Below, one piece after another: positions 1 through 13,300 of a stretch of 64,000 bases of DNA. This stretch comes from Litomosoides sigmodontis (taxonomy: Eukaryota; Nematoda; Chromadorea; Rhabditida; Onchocercidae). The position numbers and the translations under genes were made by a program. Numbering within the stretch: position 1 is the stretch's first letter; each line of letters starts with the position of its first letter. The notes under the pieces are model-generated. The model ran no database searches. It was not told where the DNA came from and worked only from the letters and a program-made list of their open reading frames with translations. The stretch spans positions 2,706,817-2,770,816 of the forward strand of contig OY718804.1 in the NCBI GenBank assembly GCA_963070105.1, in the 5' to 3' direction.

Positions 1-2197
1 AGATCGTTTCACATAACTTATGATAAACAATTTAATTTTTTGTAAAATTTAAAGAAAATACTTCTTTTTAAAACCAATTCTTACCTTCACAATACTTTAG
101 CAAACAAAATTACAACACTGTCGTAGTTTAATACCACAATGTCGTGAAGAGAACTGTTCCAGTAATAAATATACTTTCACAAAGCTGAAACAAACTACAG
201 ACCTGAAATGTTGCATGTAGTAGCAGATGTAATATGATGCTTTCACTAGTAATATCGTACTTGCGCAGCGCGACCCGTCTAATTTCAAAATAAAAAAAAA
301 AGCACTGAAAGTAAGTAACCCTAATTCGCTTATTTTAGTGCGATTTAATTTCCCGATAAATATAATTGTTAACTGTATAATTACAGTTAACAATTCTCTG
401 TACAAATTCTTCATCCTAATTATTAGTCAACAAGCAATACTCAGGCACTCATATTGTCGTCTAATTTATAGGAAAAAAAATTATGCTACGAAAAAATTTC
501 TCATGCTCATAGTAAACTGAGAATTTACTCTGCGAAAAATATTTGACGAAAAATCGCAAAAATTATTCAATCATTTCTTTCTTCCTTTTATGAGTAATAT
601 TTTATTGGGCAAATAAGTAATCATCGAAACAAATAAATACCAATTATTGATTACATACCAATTACTATTAGTTTCAAGAAGACAGACGTAAGGAAAAAAG
701 TTTCAGTACATTGAAAAGGGAAGCGATGAATTGCAACTGATCAATTTATATACAGTGTCACCTCCTCCTTTCATATGATGACTTTTTACAAAATGAAATT
801 TCAAATTTTGGACTCACAGTTTCACACAAATCACAATATTCAAACAGTATACAATACCTGCCAACATGACAAAGTTTGAGAAAAAAAATTAGTAATTATT
901 ATTCCTCATAAATGAAATCAAAAATTCGACAAATTTTGACTCATATACTTTCGTTTACACATGAATTGATCAATTATCATTTCGAAATTTTGATACTCTC
1001 TACTCAGTCGTATTTATTATGCATCGTCCTCTCCTCGCCAAGCTAACTCCCAATACATTCACGAAAAAAGATACAAAACGAATATAGATGACAGGTAACA
1101 TTTCTAAGCGATGAAAAAGCACATTCACAAGAAATTTTAAAAAATACGGAAAGAGAGAATAAGAAATTTTTCTTATAGTTATGCAAAATGAGAATATGTT
1201 GCAGTGGATGCATATGAGAAAATACGACAGATATGCATTCTGAATTATCAACAAATTTTTAAAATCTTTTTTTTTTCAAATTAAAATATTAAATTCATAA
1301 AGTTAGGAAAATGTCCCTTTCTCTACATTCTTTTCTAAAGTTATTCACAAATTAGATTAAAATATTAAGAAAAAACATCAGTTACTCAGCCATACTTTGT
1401 TTTGTTACTTTCTTCTCAATTTTTTCGTTTCATGTACGAAAACTGCAGGACATGGAACTCATAATAAGGCTGCTTGAAAATTAAATTCTACGAATGAAAT
1501 TTTCAAGTTTAAATACAGCTGCTTTGATATAAAGCAACAAAAGCACATATCATTAGATAAACAAAAGAAAAGAATCGTACAATGTTTAATATTGAATCTC
1601 ATATTTCGTATTCATAAAAGCGTAGAGTGCTACATGAAATTAGAACTATAAATTCAAATTTTCAGTAAAAAAACACAGAAGATAATCCACAAATACAATT
1701 GTAAATAGCATTTGGAAAACTTTTTAGCAAACTTTTGTGCTAAAAAAGCACCATAATGACTGCCGCAATGATAAATCAAACATTTCAAAATTAGACGCTC
1801 AAAATATATTTAAATTATTGTGACATCATACTCGGCGGTGGTGTGTACTTTGAGCGTTCCCTAAAACATAATCCATCACTTTCAATCTGTTTTACTTTTT
1901 TGCTAATTTCAACCTACCCAATTAAAAAAAAAAAAAAAGGAAAAAATTCTTTTTTCCATCCATCAACACTCTGATTCTCCTTATAAACATTTATACAACA
2001 TTCACAAAGTTCAAGTGTTTGCAGTCATCTAGAAGTTAATTTAAATTAAGCCAGTTAAGAGCGATTAAAAGTGAAAGGAAATAGAGAAGGATTATATAGA
2101 TCAATATTTACAAATGACAAATTAATTTTTTTTTTACTCTCTTTGGAATCGTTGTAACTAATCAAATACGATAGAGAAATGGATAATTAGGCGCTTT
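1..2197. other. Non-coding 3' flank, no gene seen
   Basis: AT-rich sequence downstream of the ZYG-11-like gene on minus. Both strands carry only short open stretches of low-complexity composition with no recognisable domain or linked splice sites. It holds a perfect palindrome at 364-395 (listed separately) and A/T homopolymer runs. Part of it is probably 3' untranslated region of the neighbouring gene. Confidence 0.5.
364..395. repeat. Perfect 14-bp inverted repeat (hairpin)
   Basis: The arm AATTGTTAACTGTA (364-377) is followed by a 4-base TAAT loop and then the exact reverse complement (382-395). It could form a cruciform or an RNA hairpin. No flanking element ends are visible, so it is not assigned to a transposon. 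Confidence 0.8.
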
Positions 2198-5100
2198 TTA
2201 AATATGGACTAACCATTCACTGATATTTTTTAAGACAATAGTGACCAAACTGCGCATTTTATCCGAAGACCGTGCGTCGCTAGCAACCTGCTCCAGCAAA
2301 GGAATACCACCCTCGTGAAGAACATAGGCACAGTACTTGTCTCCTACAAAAATATAAAAATTTTGTACAACTGCTGATGTGACTGTAAAATATAAATGTA
2401 TCACAAGGAAAAAAATTAATGGAGAAATATAAAGATACGAGAATATCAGTACACATTCTACGGATGAACAGAAATACGATAACATGTTACCAGTAGTTTG
2501 ATGATAAATAATTTTAGATAAAATTTGAACCTAATACCGTCTTCAACAGTAGAGGCCTATTTTTTCTAAGTAAAGTCTTAGATATAATATAAATTAAAAG
2601 TACACAATCCCAAGGTAAAACTAACTATCAGTAGATGTTAGATTGGCAAGCGCCCAAATTGCCCAGTGTTGGCTAGCTGGAGCATCAAACATCGGTATGA
2701 GCCTCAAAATTGGCTTAAATGATCGGTAATTTATGAATCTCTTCGCTTCCAAATCCCATGTATTGGTAGCCTAAAATAAGTACTCATTCGTAACGAATTA
2801 TATCAAGATTATTATAATTTGAAATAATCATAAACCTGAGCATAGAGAAGACAAATGACATTTGACAACCTTGCTTCTTCATTACCAAGTTATACATGAC
2901 ATACAAATTAGCTCCAAAATTTTTTTTACATTGGCTCATTTAGTTTAAAATTTAAAAGTTTAAAATCGTCATTAATTCGTCAGTATTAATTCATCCCAGT
3001 TTTTATAATGACAAAACGGGTAATCATACCTTAATAATTTTCTCCATAACAAATGCACGTGATACACTCACTTTTGACCACGCTGCTTCGCCATCGCTAA
3101 CCATATGTGCCAGTACTCCGGCGCTATTGTAACTGATCTCAATGCCATCAACTAACATTGTCAGTAGAGCACTAAAGACATCATATGAAAAATATTTAAC
3201 ATTAGTATTACATTACTTAAACAATGTGTGCTACTACTGAATATCTTTCAGTCAAGATAGATAGGTGTGAAACACTAATGATACAAATTTATCCGTATCA
3301 TGGTCATTACAGTTAAATACTTCTATTCTTACCAGAAAATATTGATGTAGTCATCAAGCATAAGCTGTGCACGGAGTTGCTCTACTTCAGCTATATTACC
3401 GATCAAACCCATCATATTACGAACAAGTTCAGTTTCATTTTGAAATTGCTGATAACACTGATGAAACAAACGAAGACCGTCAGCATTGAGAAAGCGTTCG
3501 CAGTTTATTGGCGTCTCATCTATGAAGTAATATCATTAATAATTAAATCCAGTTATTTTCTATGTTAGGAATGATGATATCAAAAACAAACAAAATCAGT
3601 AATGTATATATATTCAAATATTAGTAATGTATATATATTCAAAAGCAATTATAAAGATTTAGACCCCCTTTGAATTCCCCTCATATAGAGATGTCAGTAA
3701 AATGAGAGCGTGCAAAAAATCTACCAGTTATCGTAATTAATTATTATGTGTTGTTAAACTTAAAACCTGTTCATTACTAGCAAGAAATAAAAAATAACCA
3801 GTAATATTCCATAGAAAACTCCATCCTACTTCCATAACATCATCGCAAATGCTGGCTGCATGCTTTCTGCGTATTTGTTCCAGAATAATCTGAATATGTC
3901 AGGGAAAGTTTATGAACTTTAAGAATTCCTAATAAAAATATTTGTAGAAAAAGTAGTATCACAAAATAAATTGCTAAATTTTTAAATAATATTAAAAACT
4001 TGGAGAAGATAACTCTGATAAAATGAAAAAAGATTCAGAAATACTTACTTCAATGGCACCAATGTTCCCAACCTGAACTTTCTGCTCACCTTCCACATGG
4101 CATGCCATTGAATTTAATAAGAAAACCACAATACGTTGAGTTAAGTGGTCACTATTATGATGCTGCAATACAGCAACAAGCAAACGCGCTACACGTCCAT
4201 AATCGAAAAGGATCTCCAGCGGTATTTCGAATTGACATAATGACAAACAGCAATTTCGAACCATTACCTGGAAAGAAATACTAATCTAAAAATGAAAAAA
4301 TTCGATTCACCAAATTAACCATTCAAAATCTGCAAATACCACCACAATACTTATCATCAGTTTATCTAAAGAAATTGCAAAAAAGTCTGAGTTACCTGTT
4401 CTTCCATATGTGCATCCATTCCATCCAACAGTGCGGTGACAACCATTCGTTTTGTATCACGATTCATACTCACTTTGCGAATTATATAAAATAATGAGGC
4501 TGATCCAGCAATCTGCAGTGTACTATCTTCCAGGTGGCGTTGCATAGCACCCAAAACGAGATGCAGCGCTTCTGTATGCCGACTCTAGAAAAAATATTAA
4601 GGAATGTACAAGTTTCTTACATCTGGAACAATATAAAAATCCCGACTAAGAATCCTTTTTTCGTTATATCTTTTCTTAAATCTGAATTCTCCTTAAACGG
4701 GAAAGTAATGGTGTTTCAGATCACTTATCCCTCCTCTTCATTCGACTCATAAATCTTAAAAGTTCACAGGGCTCTGCCAACCTCAAATAAATGGAGCACT
4801 TACTGAGTTATGTCCAAATCTATAAAGTTGGTAACTTTCGTTCAAAACTGCTTGCAATAAACCAGCGCGTTGACTGTACATTCGAAGAGCAAGTAAAATT
4901 TGTTTCTCATCTTTATCACCAGCAATCTGAAGAATTTAAATAACTATTATTCTAACATAAATAAGCAATTAAATAAAACTAGCAACTGAGAACGGATAAC
5001 AATAAATCATGTTAAGCAACATATGACGAGTGAATCACTCGATAAACCGAGGATAACTGACAATAAAAAATCACATACTTTAAAAATAATTTTGTCAACA

Positions 5101-7800
5101 AAGGAAACTCACATTCTTTGCAGGTATTTCAGCAAAATGAGAAGCACTGTCACAGTTAAACAAACCCAAATATTCTAGAGGTGCTCGTAAGCAACGAAGA
5201 CCATAGATATCAGATCTGATCGATGTTGTTCTTCAAATAAACAACAACCAGTAATTCTTTAAGTTTCCAACCACAACATTTACAAAACAGTATATATTTT
5301 TATTTTTTTTTATATATTTTTTATGGAAAACATTTATACTTTCCGTCATAGCACGAGTACCTTACCCCTTTAGAGGCCGATCATAAGCAGACGGTTGTGA
5401 AGCAAGATTAGTTGATGAAATATCCAAGTGAGTGAGTGACCTTAAACAAGTAACAATCCTGTGAAGTGCTGTTACTGGACATGGATATGTACCCGTTTCC
5501 TTTGCACTTTGTGATAAGTCCAGAAATCTAGAAGAAAAGACACAATGCTTAATGAGTCAATTAATGCAATAATGGAACTACAGAATATTAAAACCTGTAT
5601 GCCTACTGCTATACATGTGCACACATTTTACTCTAAAGACTTGCAAAAGTTAATTGATAGAAATGTTTAGTTGAGCAAAACAAATAGCTAGCATTCTGCT
5701 TCTTCCTAGAATCCTCAAAAGTTCGCAAATACAAAATCTCTTATATGTACAATTTATATCAACATTACAATAATGGCTATTAATCAGAAACACAAAAGCC
5801 TTTTACCAAAACTGGTTATCAATACTGTGGATGGTGCAAAGAGATTAAAGGTGCTCAAAAACTCACTTTAGAGTAGTAATTTGTACAATTGTATCCATAG
5901 CACGATAAAGATCCGGCACGTCGTAGAGAATAAGTGTTGAAAGTGAATGAAGATGCAAACAATGTAAATCATCCACTCGTTGCCAGTAAGAAAGGTCCAA
6001 ACGCTCCAACTTTTTCAGCGGTGATAAAACACGATTTAGAAAGTGATTTACTGATTCAGAATTTTCAGTGTTACTGCGTTTCTAAAGATACTAATTTCGA
6101 TTAAGCACGAAAAGATATTAAGACTGTATGTGATGCTTCAAACAAAACCCATTCCAAAACTATAAAGCTAAGTCATTTTTTCAGTAGGGAGGAAATGTAT
6201 TTCTTACGAATATATAGGATAAAAATCAAGCACTTATTGAAAACGAATTAAAGACAATAGCTACTGTAAATAGACTAAATAAGTAATTTAAACTCTTTAA
6301 AGTTAGGGAATTACAGATCGCGTATCTTTAAACATAGAAAAAATAAATACGATATAAATACAAACCCCATGAAGGGTCAATGAACGAATATTTGGACAGC
6401 GTGATGTGAATGTTGGTATTTGCATGGTAGGGCTAGGTGCAGATGCTTCCGTCAATTCACTTGTTTCGTAGGAAGATCGACAACTGGAAAAATTGCAATG
6501 TTCTTCAATAAAGATCAAATGTTTTCCTCTGCGTGAGGTTCTGTATGAGGAAAACATTTGATCCATTGACACTGAAATAAAACAGCTATTAACAAAACTT
6601 ACCTTGAAGTGGATGCTGGACCACTATCAGATGTATCCATGTAATGATCGATATTTATATCAATGCTGGAACCGATAAGATCTTCTTCGGAAAGTATTGG
6701 TAATGTGCCGCACGAACCACTTGTCGAACAACTAGCACCAGTTTTACGAGGAGGAACAATAATCATCGGTATACGAAGTATTTCAAATGAAGTCATCGAC
6801 AACGATGTAAGTTGGTCTAAATGCACCGACTTTTCTTCCAATACCCTATTAAATTCATGACCAACAATTCCCTGAAATACAAAGTTAATTTCAGCTACTT
6901 AGTTAATAAATAAGATTAATCAATAAGCTGATGAGAGACTTTTATCGACAATCATTATTTGTAGAAGACAGTTCTGAACTGGGATTTCGATAATCAGCTG
7001 TTTAATTTAAAGACGTTATACACTTGTCTTTTCCCAACTTGTCTTACAGATAGCCTAGCTCTACCCCTGCATCATTATCATGTTATTAAGTTCAATGTTT
7101 CGACAAAAGTTACAGACTATACTACAGATTTTCCAACCTGTGTATCAGATATGTCGAGAGATGTTAAACGATCACGATGCGCTGCCACCAAATTGGCCAA
7201 GAGACGATCAGTCAGATGGGCGCGTGATAACGGTAAGCTATCCAGAGGTAAATGTGATGCTTCCGTGAATTTTTCTAAAGCGGCAGTTGGTGTTACACCC
7301 TAAAAAAAAGTGAGATAGTAGAATGGTTCATGAAGAAGGATAAGATAAAACATAGAAATGAATCATATCTATAAAGCGAGATGTTACAGGTTTGAAATGC
7401 AAAAGCTCTCTGAAACTGTCCTATTAATATTGCATTGTGTTGCATTGAAGACTTAATTCTGAAAATTACTTGCTCAAATCGAATAAAGCTGAGCGTGAAA
7501 CAACAAATTAAAGCTTCCAGCACTAATGATTATAACATAAAAACAAATCAAATGCATACCGTTTTAATCCATTGTTCCCGCAACGAACTAAAAACCGCGG
7601 TACTTGCTGGTAAAGGAAGTTGAAATACATCAGCTTCCTTTTGTTGGTGGTGTTGTTGCAAGTGGCACTGGCTCCTATACTCATATGTATGAGGTTTTGC
7701 ATGTGCCAAAAGCGCACTGGAATGTGCAGCAACAACATTAGCGGAGAGTTGTAACAATCGTGGAGCTCGTAGTGGAATATCCGCTTCCGTATAGGTCATT
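2198..7800 (-). CDS. ZYG-11/ZER-1 family protein (CUL2 ubiquitin-ligase substrate receptor)
   Basis: Multi-exon gene. Family members pair leucine-rich repeats with C-terminal armadillo-like repeats and act as substrate receptors of CUL2-RING E3 ligases; in C. elegans they act in meiosis II and embryonic polarity, and in vertebrates they read N-terminal glycine degrons. The ATG is at 7800-7798, with an AG acceptor 7 nt upstream. The N-terminal exon ends in SSLREQWIKT and joins GVTPTAALEKFTEA. LRR-like segments follow (LTSLDISDT, LERLDLSYW, LTHLDISSTNLAS). Armadillo-like exons carry VGWSFLWNIT, DETPINCERF, IGNIAEVEQL, NYRSFKPILRL, WAIWALANLTSTD and DKYCAYVLHEGGIPLL, all family hallmarks. The last exon is 2198-2343 and the one before it 2626-2770; the junction restores one Arg codon. 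The stop is the TAA at 2198-2200. Whether it is the ZYG-11 or the ZER-1 paralogue is unresolved, so no symbol is given. Confidence 0.88.
3597..3645. repeat. Short tandem duplication
   Basis: A roughly 24-bp unit (AGTAATGTATATATATTCAA) occurs twice in direct succession inside an intron of the ZYG-11-like gene. No coding consequence is seen. Confidence 0.7.
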
Positions 7801-9007
7801 GTCTCGTCTATAAAATTTACATTAAAAGTCGTACGGAACAAAAATTCACTTTGCTTCTAAATATTAGCATCGAAACATACATTTATGACTTAACAGTTGT
7901 GCAAAGTAAGCAATTAATGACTCAAACAATACAAACATAAAGCGATCCCATTATTCGTTTCATAATTAACTTATTCTGTTATATGCTAGAAAAAAAAAAG
8001 AATTCAACTACTGCTACAGTTGGTCAATTCTAAATATTTGGTCAATTCTCATCACAGCTGAAATCAATGCGATCAGTGATTTATCAAGGAAGAATTGTGA
8101 CTGGAAAACTAAATCAATAGTCAACCAAGAAATAAACAACTTCTTCGTGAATTCGATAGATATATATACTGCTGTAAAGGCGCAATCACCCGCAGCAACA
8201 GCACTACGACTCTTTGCCACTCTCTAATTTTCGATAATATTTACTAAAGAACAACCACCGATCTTCTTCAGTTACTATTTGGTAAAATAAAAATGAATGT
8301 CCTGCATGTGGCTAAATTCTTTTTTTATATTTTTTTTCACTGGAAAGAACTACTGTTTCAAGCACATTAGTAATGTTTAGTCGGAACAAACAATGGACAA
8401 AGAGAGGGAGAGAGAGAAGAGGAAGAGAGAGACGGAGAGAGAGGTACACCACATAGACGCACGCACATGCACATTATCACATGATAAATGATAAAAAATA
8501 ATCGAAATTCATAATTCATCTACGTAATATTGGCTAAAATATATATAGTAAAGTTGGAGTAAAATTTTTTCCAACATTTTCGTCAATAAAAGTGAAATTT
8601 CGCCATTTTCAGTAAATTAGTGATAGCTAACATTCGTCATCATTAGCTACCTATAGCTTTTAATATAGCTAATAATAACATTGAAGTAACAAACATCGAT
8701 CATTAGTTCGTATCACGAAAACATGTTTATCATCATCATGCTAGCCTAACTTTATCACTTTTATTTCATTTCTCCAATTACGACTACTTTAAAGAGGAGT
8801 GAAATATCACAAGGTCAATTTACAGCACATGCTATTCAGATGCTTCTTCATACTGCTCTTACACTACACTACTACTCTTGCAATCATCATTCGCTAAATT
8901 TTTAAAACATCTCCCCTTCCGTTCCTATGAAAATATTGGCAGAGTGAGAAGGGTAGTAGCATCACAGTTAGCAAGCATATAAGTACATCAAACAATACCG
9001 CCCAGAA

Positions 9008-9063
<56 letters not shown>

Positions 9064-10381
9064 ATTCACACATGAAGAAGCAAAACGATGCATGGCAGTA
9101 GGTATCATCATCACACACCATGGATTGCAATTGAAATCCAATGTGAATTTACAGCACACCCACACCCACCCACACAATGGCGCACATATAAGCATGTCCG
9201 ATGTATACTTCTCACTAATAAGCACTGATCTGGAAAGGTTTCCTGCTAACAGTGTTCGATATTACATTTCAGATTACATAACTTACAAACAAAACCTGTA
9301 ACGCAAATCATTCACGATTGTATTACCTATGAAAAGAGACTACGTTTCAGACTAATTGTTAGCTAATTGAAATTTTTCATTAAATATAAAACTTTGAAAA
9401 AAAGTAATTCTTTCAATATTCTCATTGCGATATTATTATTACTATTATTATTATTATTAATAATAATAAAGTAAATCAATTAATTATCAAATGTTAAATA
9501 CTATTTACTCATATCACTTAGAGCATATTTTACACATGTTTTCATGCACAGGATCATAGCTTTATCCATATCGGATAAAAGAAAATAAAGATTGTGACTG
9601 TATTAAAATTTTGCTATATATATTTTCTATATGTACAAGAAATATTGAAGCAACATCGTATTTTAATTTCATATATCAATAGTTAGAATACAATGTCTTG
9701 ATTAACAGAATGATTTATTCACTAGATAAACGATGGTTTTAATCCAAAGTAATTTGATTCTTCACAGCTTGCTTCAATAATGTATTCATAAAGCTTTACA
9801 AAAGCAAAACATGTAAAAGGATGCAGTTTTACAAATGTACAAATCTATTTAACAATTTTATCAAAATTACATAAATTTACAATGTACAACAAGTTCGAAA
9901 AAAGAGTAAGCAATCAAGATACCAGCACTATAGCAATAATCAACTCAGAAAGCTACAGCTCCTATATAGCTTTTACCATTTCTACTGCTTTTGAAAAAAA
10001 GTCCCATTATGATGTTGTTAGACAGGTTACTCGTTGATAGGGGATTACATCTTCAAAACGTCCCGACAAAAGCAGCTAAGTGTTTAGTTTTCGCCAAAAG
10101 CCATACAATATTTCTGGACAACTCAAAAAGGCCACTGAGCAATTGTAGATCTTTTTCAACTGTCCAGGCACCAATGATTTTGAATTAATCCCTCTGATTA
10201 ATCTTATTCAAAATAATAATTCGCATCCCTGAAATACTGAACTTTCTTAATAAAACGTGGGATAAAACCCAAGACGAAAATTGTTGCAAAGCTACCAATA
10301 TTTCTGGATAATTGAGACACAGTAAATGAGAGAAATTTCGATCTTGAAAACTGAAACTCACTGATCAGCAGGTATGCGTAT
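7801..10381. other. Intergenic region between two minus-strand genes
   Basis: Promoter and 5' region of the ZYG-11-like gene plus 3' flank of the TMEM245-like gene. Contents are a GA-rich patch near 8400-8445, a (CA)24 microsatellite and AT-rich stretches with (ATT)n and (AAT)n runs at 9431-9470. The open frames here are short; several are just the CA/GT repeat translated. No exon supported. Confidence 0.6.
9011..9058. repeat. (CA)24 dinucleotide microsatellite
   Basis: Uninterrupted CA repeat of about 48 bp, flanked by imperfect CA-rich sequence to about 9075 and a second CACACCCACACC patch near 9155-9176. Confidence 0.95.
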
Positions 10382-13300
10382 TCATGAATAAGCAAATTTC
10401 GCGTAAACGTTCGCAACAACAATCATCGAGCAAAGCAAAATTGGGCCGATAATAGCGCCTTGCAATCCAAGCCAATACATTCCACCAATAATTGCGAGAC
10501 CAGTAACATATGGATGGCTTCCCCTGCAGATAAATTTCAACAGGTTTAGAGCTGCAACTTAAAACTGGAGAAAAAAATTGTGCCATGTGTTTAAAACAAA
10601 AAAAAACTGTGGTGAAATGAAAGCCGACATGATATGACTTTGGTAAGCAGACATAAATTAGATCCTTGAAAATAAAACACCTAATTTAATTACTTTTATT
10701 ATATCAAGCTCAGTTGAAACTGCAAGAGAAATGAACGAATAATGCATTCAGCATTTTCCCATGCTATCATTGAAACCATGAAGAAGCATCAGAATTTTTA
10801 ACAACTGAGTATTGATATTTTCTTCAATGCGCTCATACAAAGGTAAAGTCGGCATCACAAACGAAGTCAGCCGAAAGATGGTGAATACAAATGAATCATC
10901 ATCGCGCTTCTTGAAAACTCTGCTAAACCGCAGTACTGCGATACAGAACACACGACTGTCTGGCACCACACTGCCCTAAAACCTCCCTGCCAACTCACAT
11001 TGCTCTCTATCCTTCTCTCATTCATATAAAGGGAAATTTTTAAATCTAATCAATTTAAAGATTTCATTATCATAAATTATGAACACGAAATGATATCTAA
11101 CCTTAGTTCATTATAAAATGCAGTTTCAGCGAATATTTTTGGTGCCAAACTACTCAACACAAAAAGGATAGCTGCAGCAGTTTCACGTTCAGCAAAATAG
11201 AGTTCCAGAAAACCGAAGATGCATACAGCACAAGGCGCCATGACGGGAATTGATGCGAAAATAGCTGCTAATACTAAAAAATGTAAATAGTCAACATAAG
11301 TATTCTTCATTTATGTCTGATCTTCAGAGAGTAATTTTACAATGAATAAATAAATGCTCATGAAATATGCACAAAATAGTGCATTGAACTTCAATCAAAA
11401 TTTCCTGTTAGACGAATCTACGATGATCAGAAGATCGGACACAATCGTACCAGCTCAAACAGAATTCTTCACAATTCACTAATTTTATAGTTCTCATAAT
11501 TAAAACATTAGAAAATCACTTAATTGACGGTATAAAAACAACGTTGATATCGAACAGAGCATGAATGAAATAGGTGTACAGACCATAGAAGAGTGACATC
11601 TTCGCCGATAATATAAATACACCACTAAAAAGAATAGAATGAAATAATGGAAAGAAACTGAAGATGAAGAAAGTTAAGAAACTTGTTAAAAACTAGGGAA
11701 ATAACATTTTCGACAAGTAAAACAAATTCAATATATTATAAGCACGAAAAGTGAATTTGAAAAACAAACGAAAGATGAGTGTTGACTAGATTTTTATTAC
11801 ATTTGAAAATTAATAAAATGTAACCTTATAGCTTTTTCAATAGCTGGAATGATATATGAATGGGCAGAACCCATTGCGTCATGAGAATGAGGCAACGCAT
11901 CACTGAGCCATTTTGTTGGTAACCAGATATCTTGGCTATTTGCTAATAGATAATATAAGGCTGTCAGAAAAACAGTCTAAAAACAACTGAGTTGAAAGAA
12001 GAGCAAAGATTTAAATGTAAGTAAACTGACTGTTCACAGTTTCTTCTTTCAAACTTTACATCTAATTTATGAAAGAACTGTACAACTTACAATTTCGATG
12101 AAGAAATTGAAAATTTCAAGTCCAAAATTAATCACAATTGCAAGAATTGTGAACAAAATTGTCCCCAGAGTAGATATATTGCCTACAGTAAAAGACCAGA
12201 CCGATTGCGCAACCTGAAAATATCTGAGATTAATTAGACATTATATCACAATATTTCAATGAAGGCATTACTTTTACTAATATAAAGGGGATAAAAATTC
12301 GAAATCTATTGCTAGAAGAGTGGCCATCTAATCAATTCAGACTTTGGAGTCAATTAACTTCGGCAGTTTAATATAACCTATGATCTATAAAGCATGTTCA
12401 CATAGAAAAAACGAAAAAAGTGATGAAATACTAACGCTCATGACTGTATCAACATTTGCTTTAATAAGTTCCACTGCCTCCTCCCTCAGTGTACTTATGC
12501 TTGTAAAAGCATCGAGATAGCTCATCCAATCTTTCGTATCACTGTTAGATGATGAAATACTTGCTTCATTCCGATCTTCCCACATTTTGTAAAGTTTGTC
12601 CATTAACTAAAGGATCTTCTGATTTTTTATCTTCCGAAACAGTGTCAAATAATAATGCAAGTAAGCAAACATTGCCTTAAATATTACTTGGTATTACCAC
12701 TTTTTTAAGGTCTTTTAGCTACAAAAATTTTTAGCATTAAAATTTCAGATTGGGCATCTCGTACTTCACGAAACTTTGAAGTTGATAGAAAATTTACCTC
12801 AAGCACCTCCCTTTCAAGCATTTCACCTTTAATCGCATCTTCCGTTCCAACGAATATGCGGACATTGGATGCCAACCATTCTCGTCCTTTGAGATAACCC
12901 TTAAAATGATCTGTTTAGAAAAATATTTTCATGCACAACGACATACTACTTATTCAAAAAATAGAACAGGAAGGATTTTAGATCACCTGCTCAACATAGC
13001 TATCAATGTCACTTTTATCTAGTTTATTTCCGGTATAATTTCGTGCATAGTCTAACATCCAGTCAGGTTGTTGTGCCAATAAACTGGCACCAAGCCGAAT
13101 CAGATGATCTACTTCGCCGTGAACTTGAAAAGCAACTACGATTGTGGTAAAAAGAGATCCAAAAACCAGCAGCAACATAACTAGAACGGTTGAGAAATCG
13201 TCCACTGCTCTCCTTAATGAGTTCTTTAGCTGAAACGAAATTAAGCTAAAAGTTAAACTGCACGAATACCACAAAAATATATGCCAACATTCGATAACTT

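Noticed and set aside
8894..9225. Minus-strand frames rich in Cys and Val
   Set aside because: Translation of the (CA)n microsatellite.
10748..10969. Minus-strand 73-residue open frame with a plausible protein look
   Set aside because: It lies in the TMEM245-like intron; the flanking exons join exactly at NELR/GSHPY without it, and it has no acceptor in frame.
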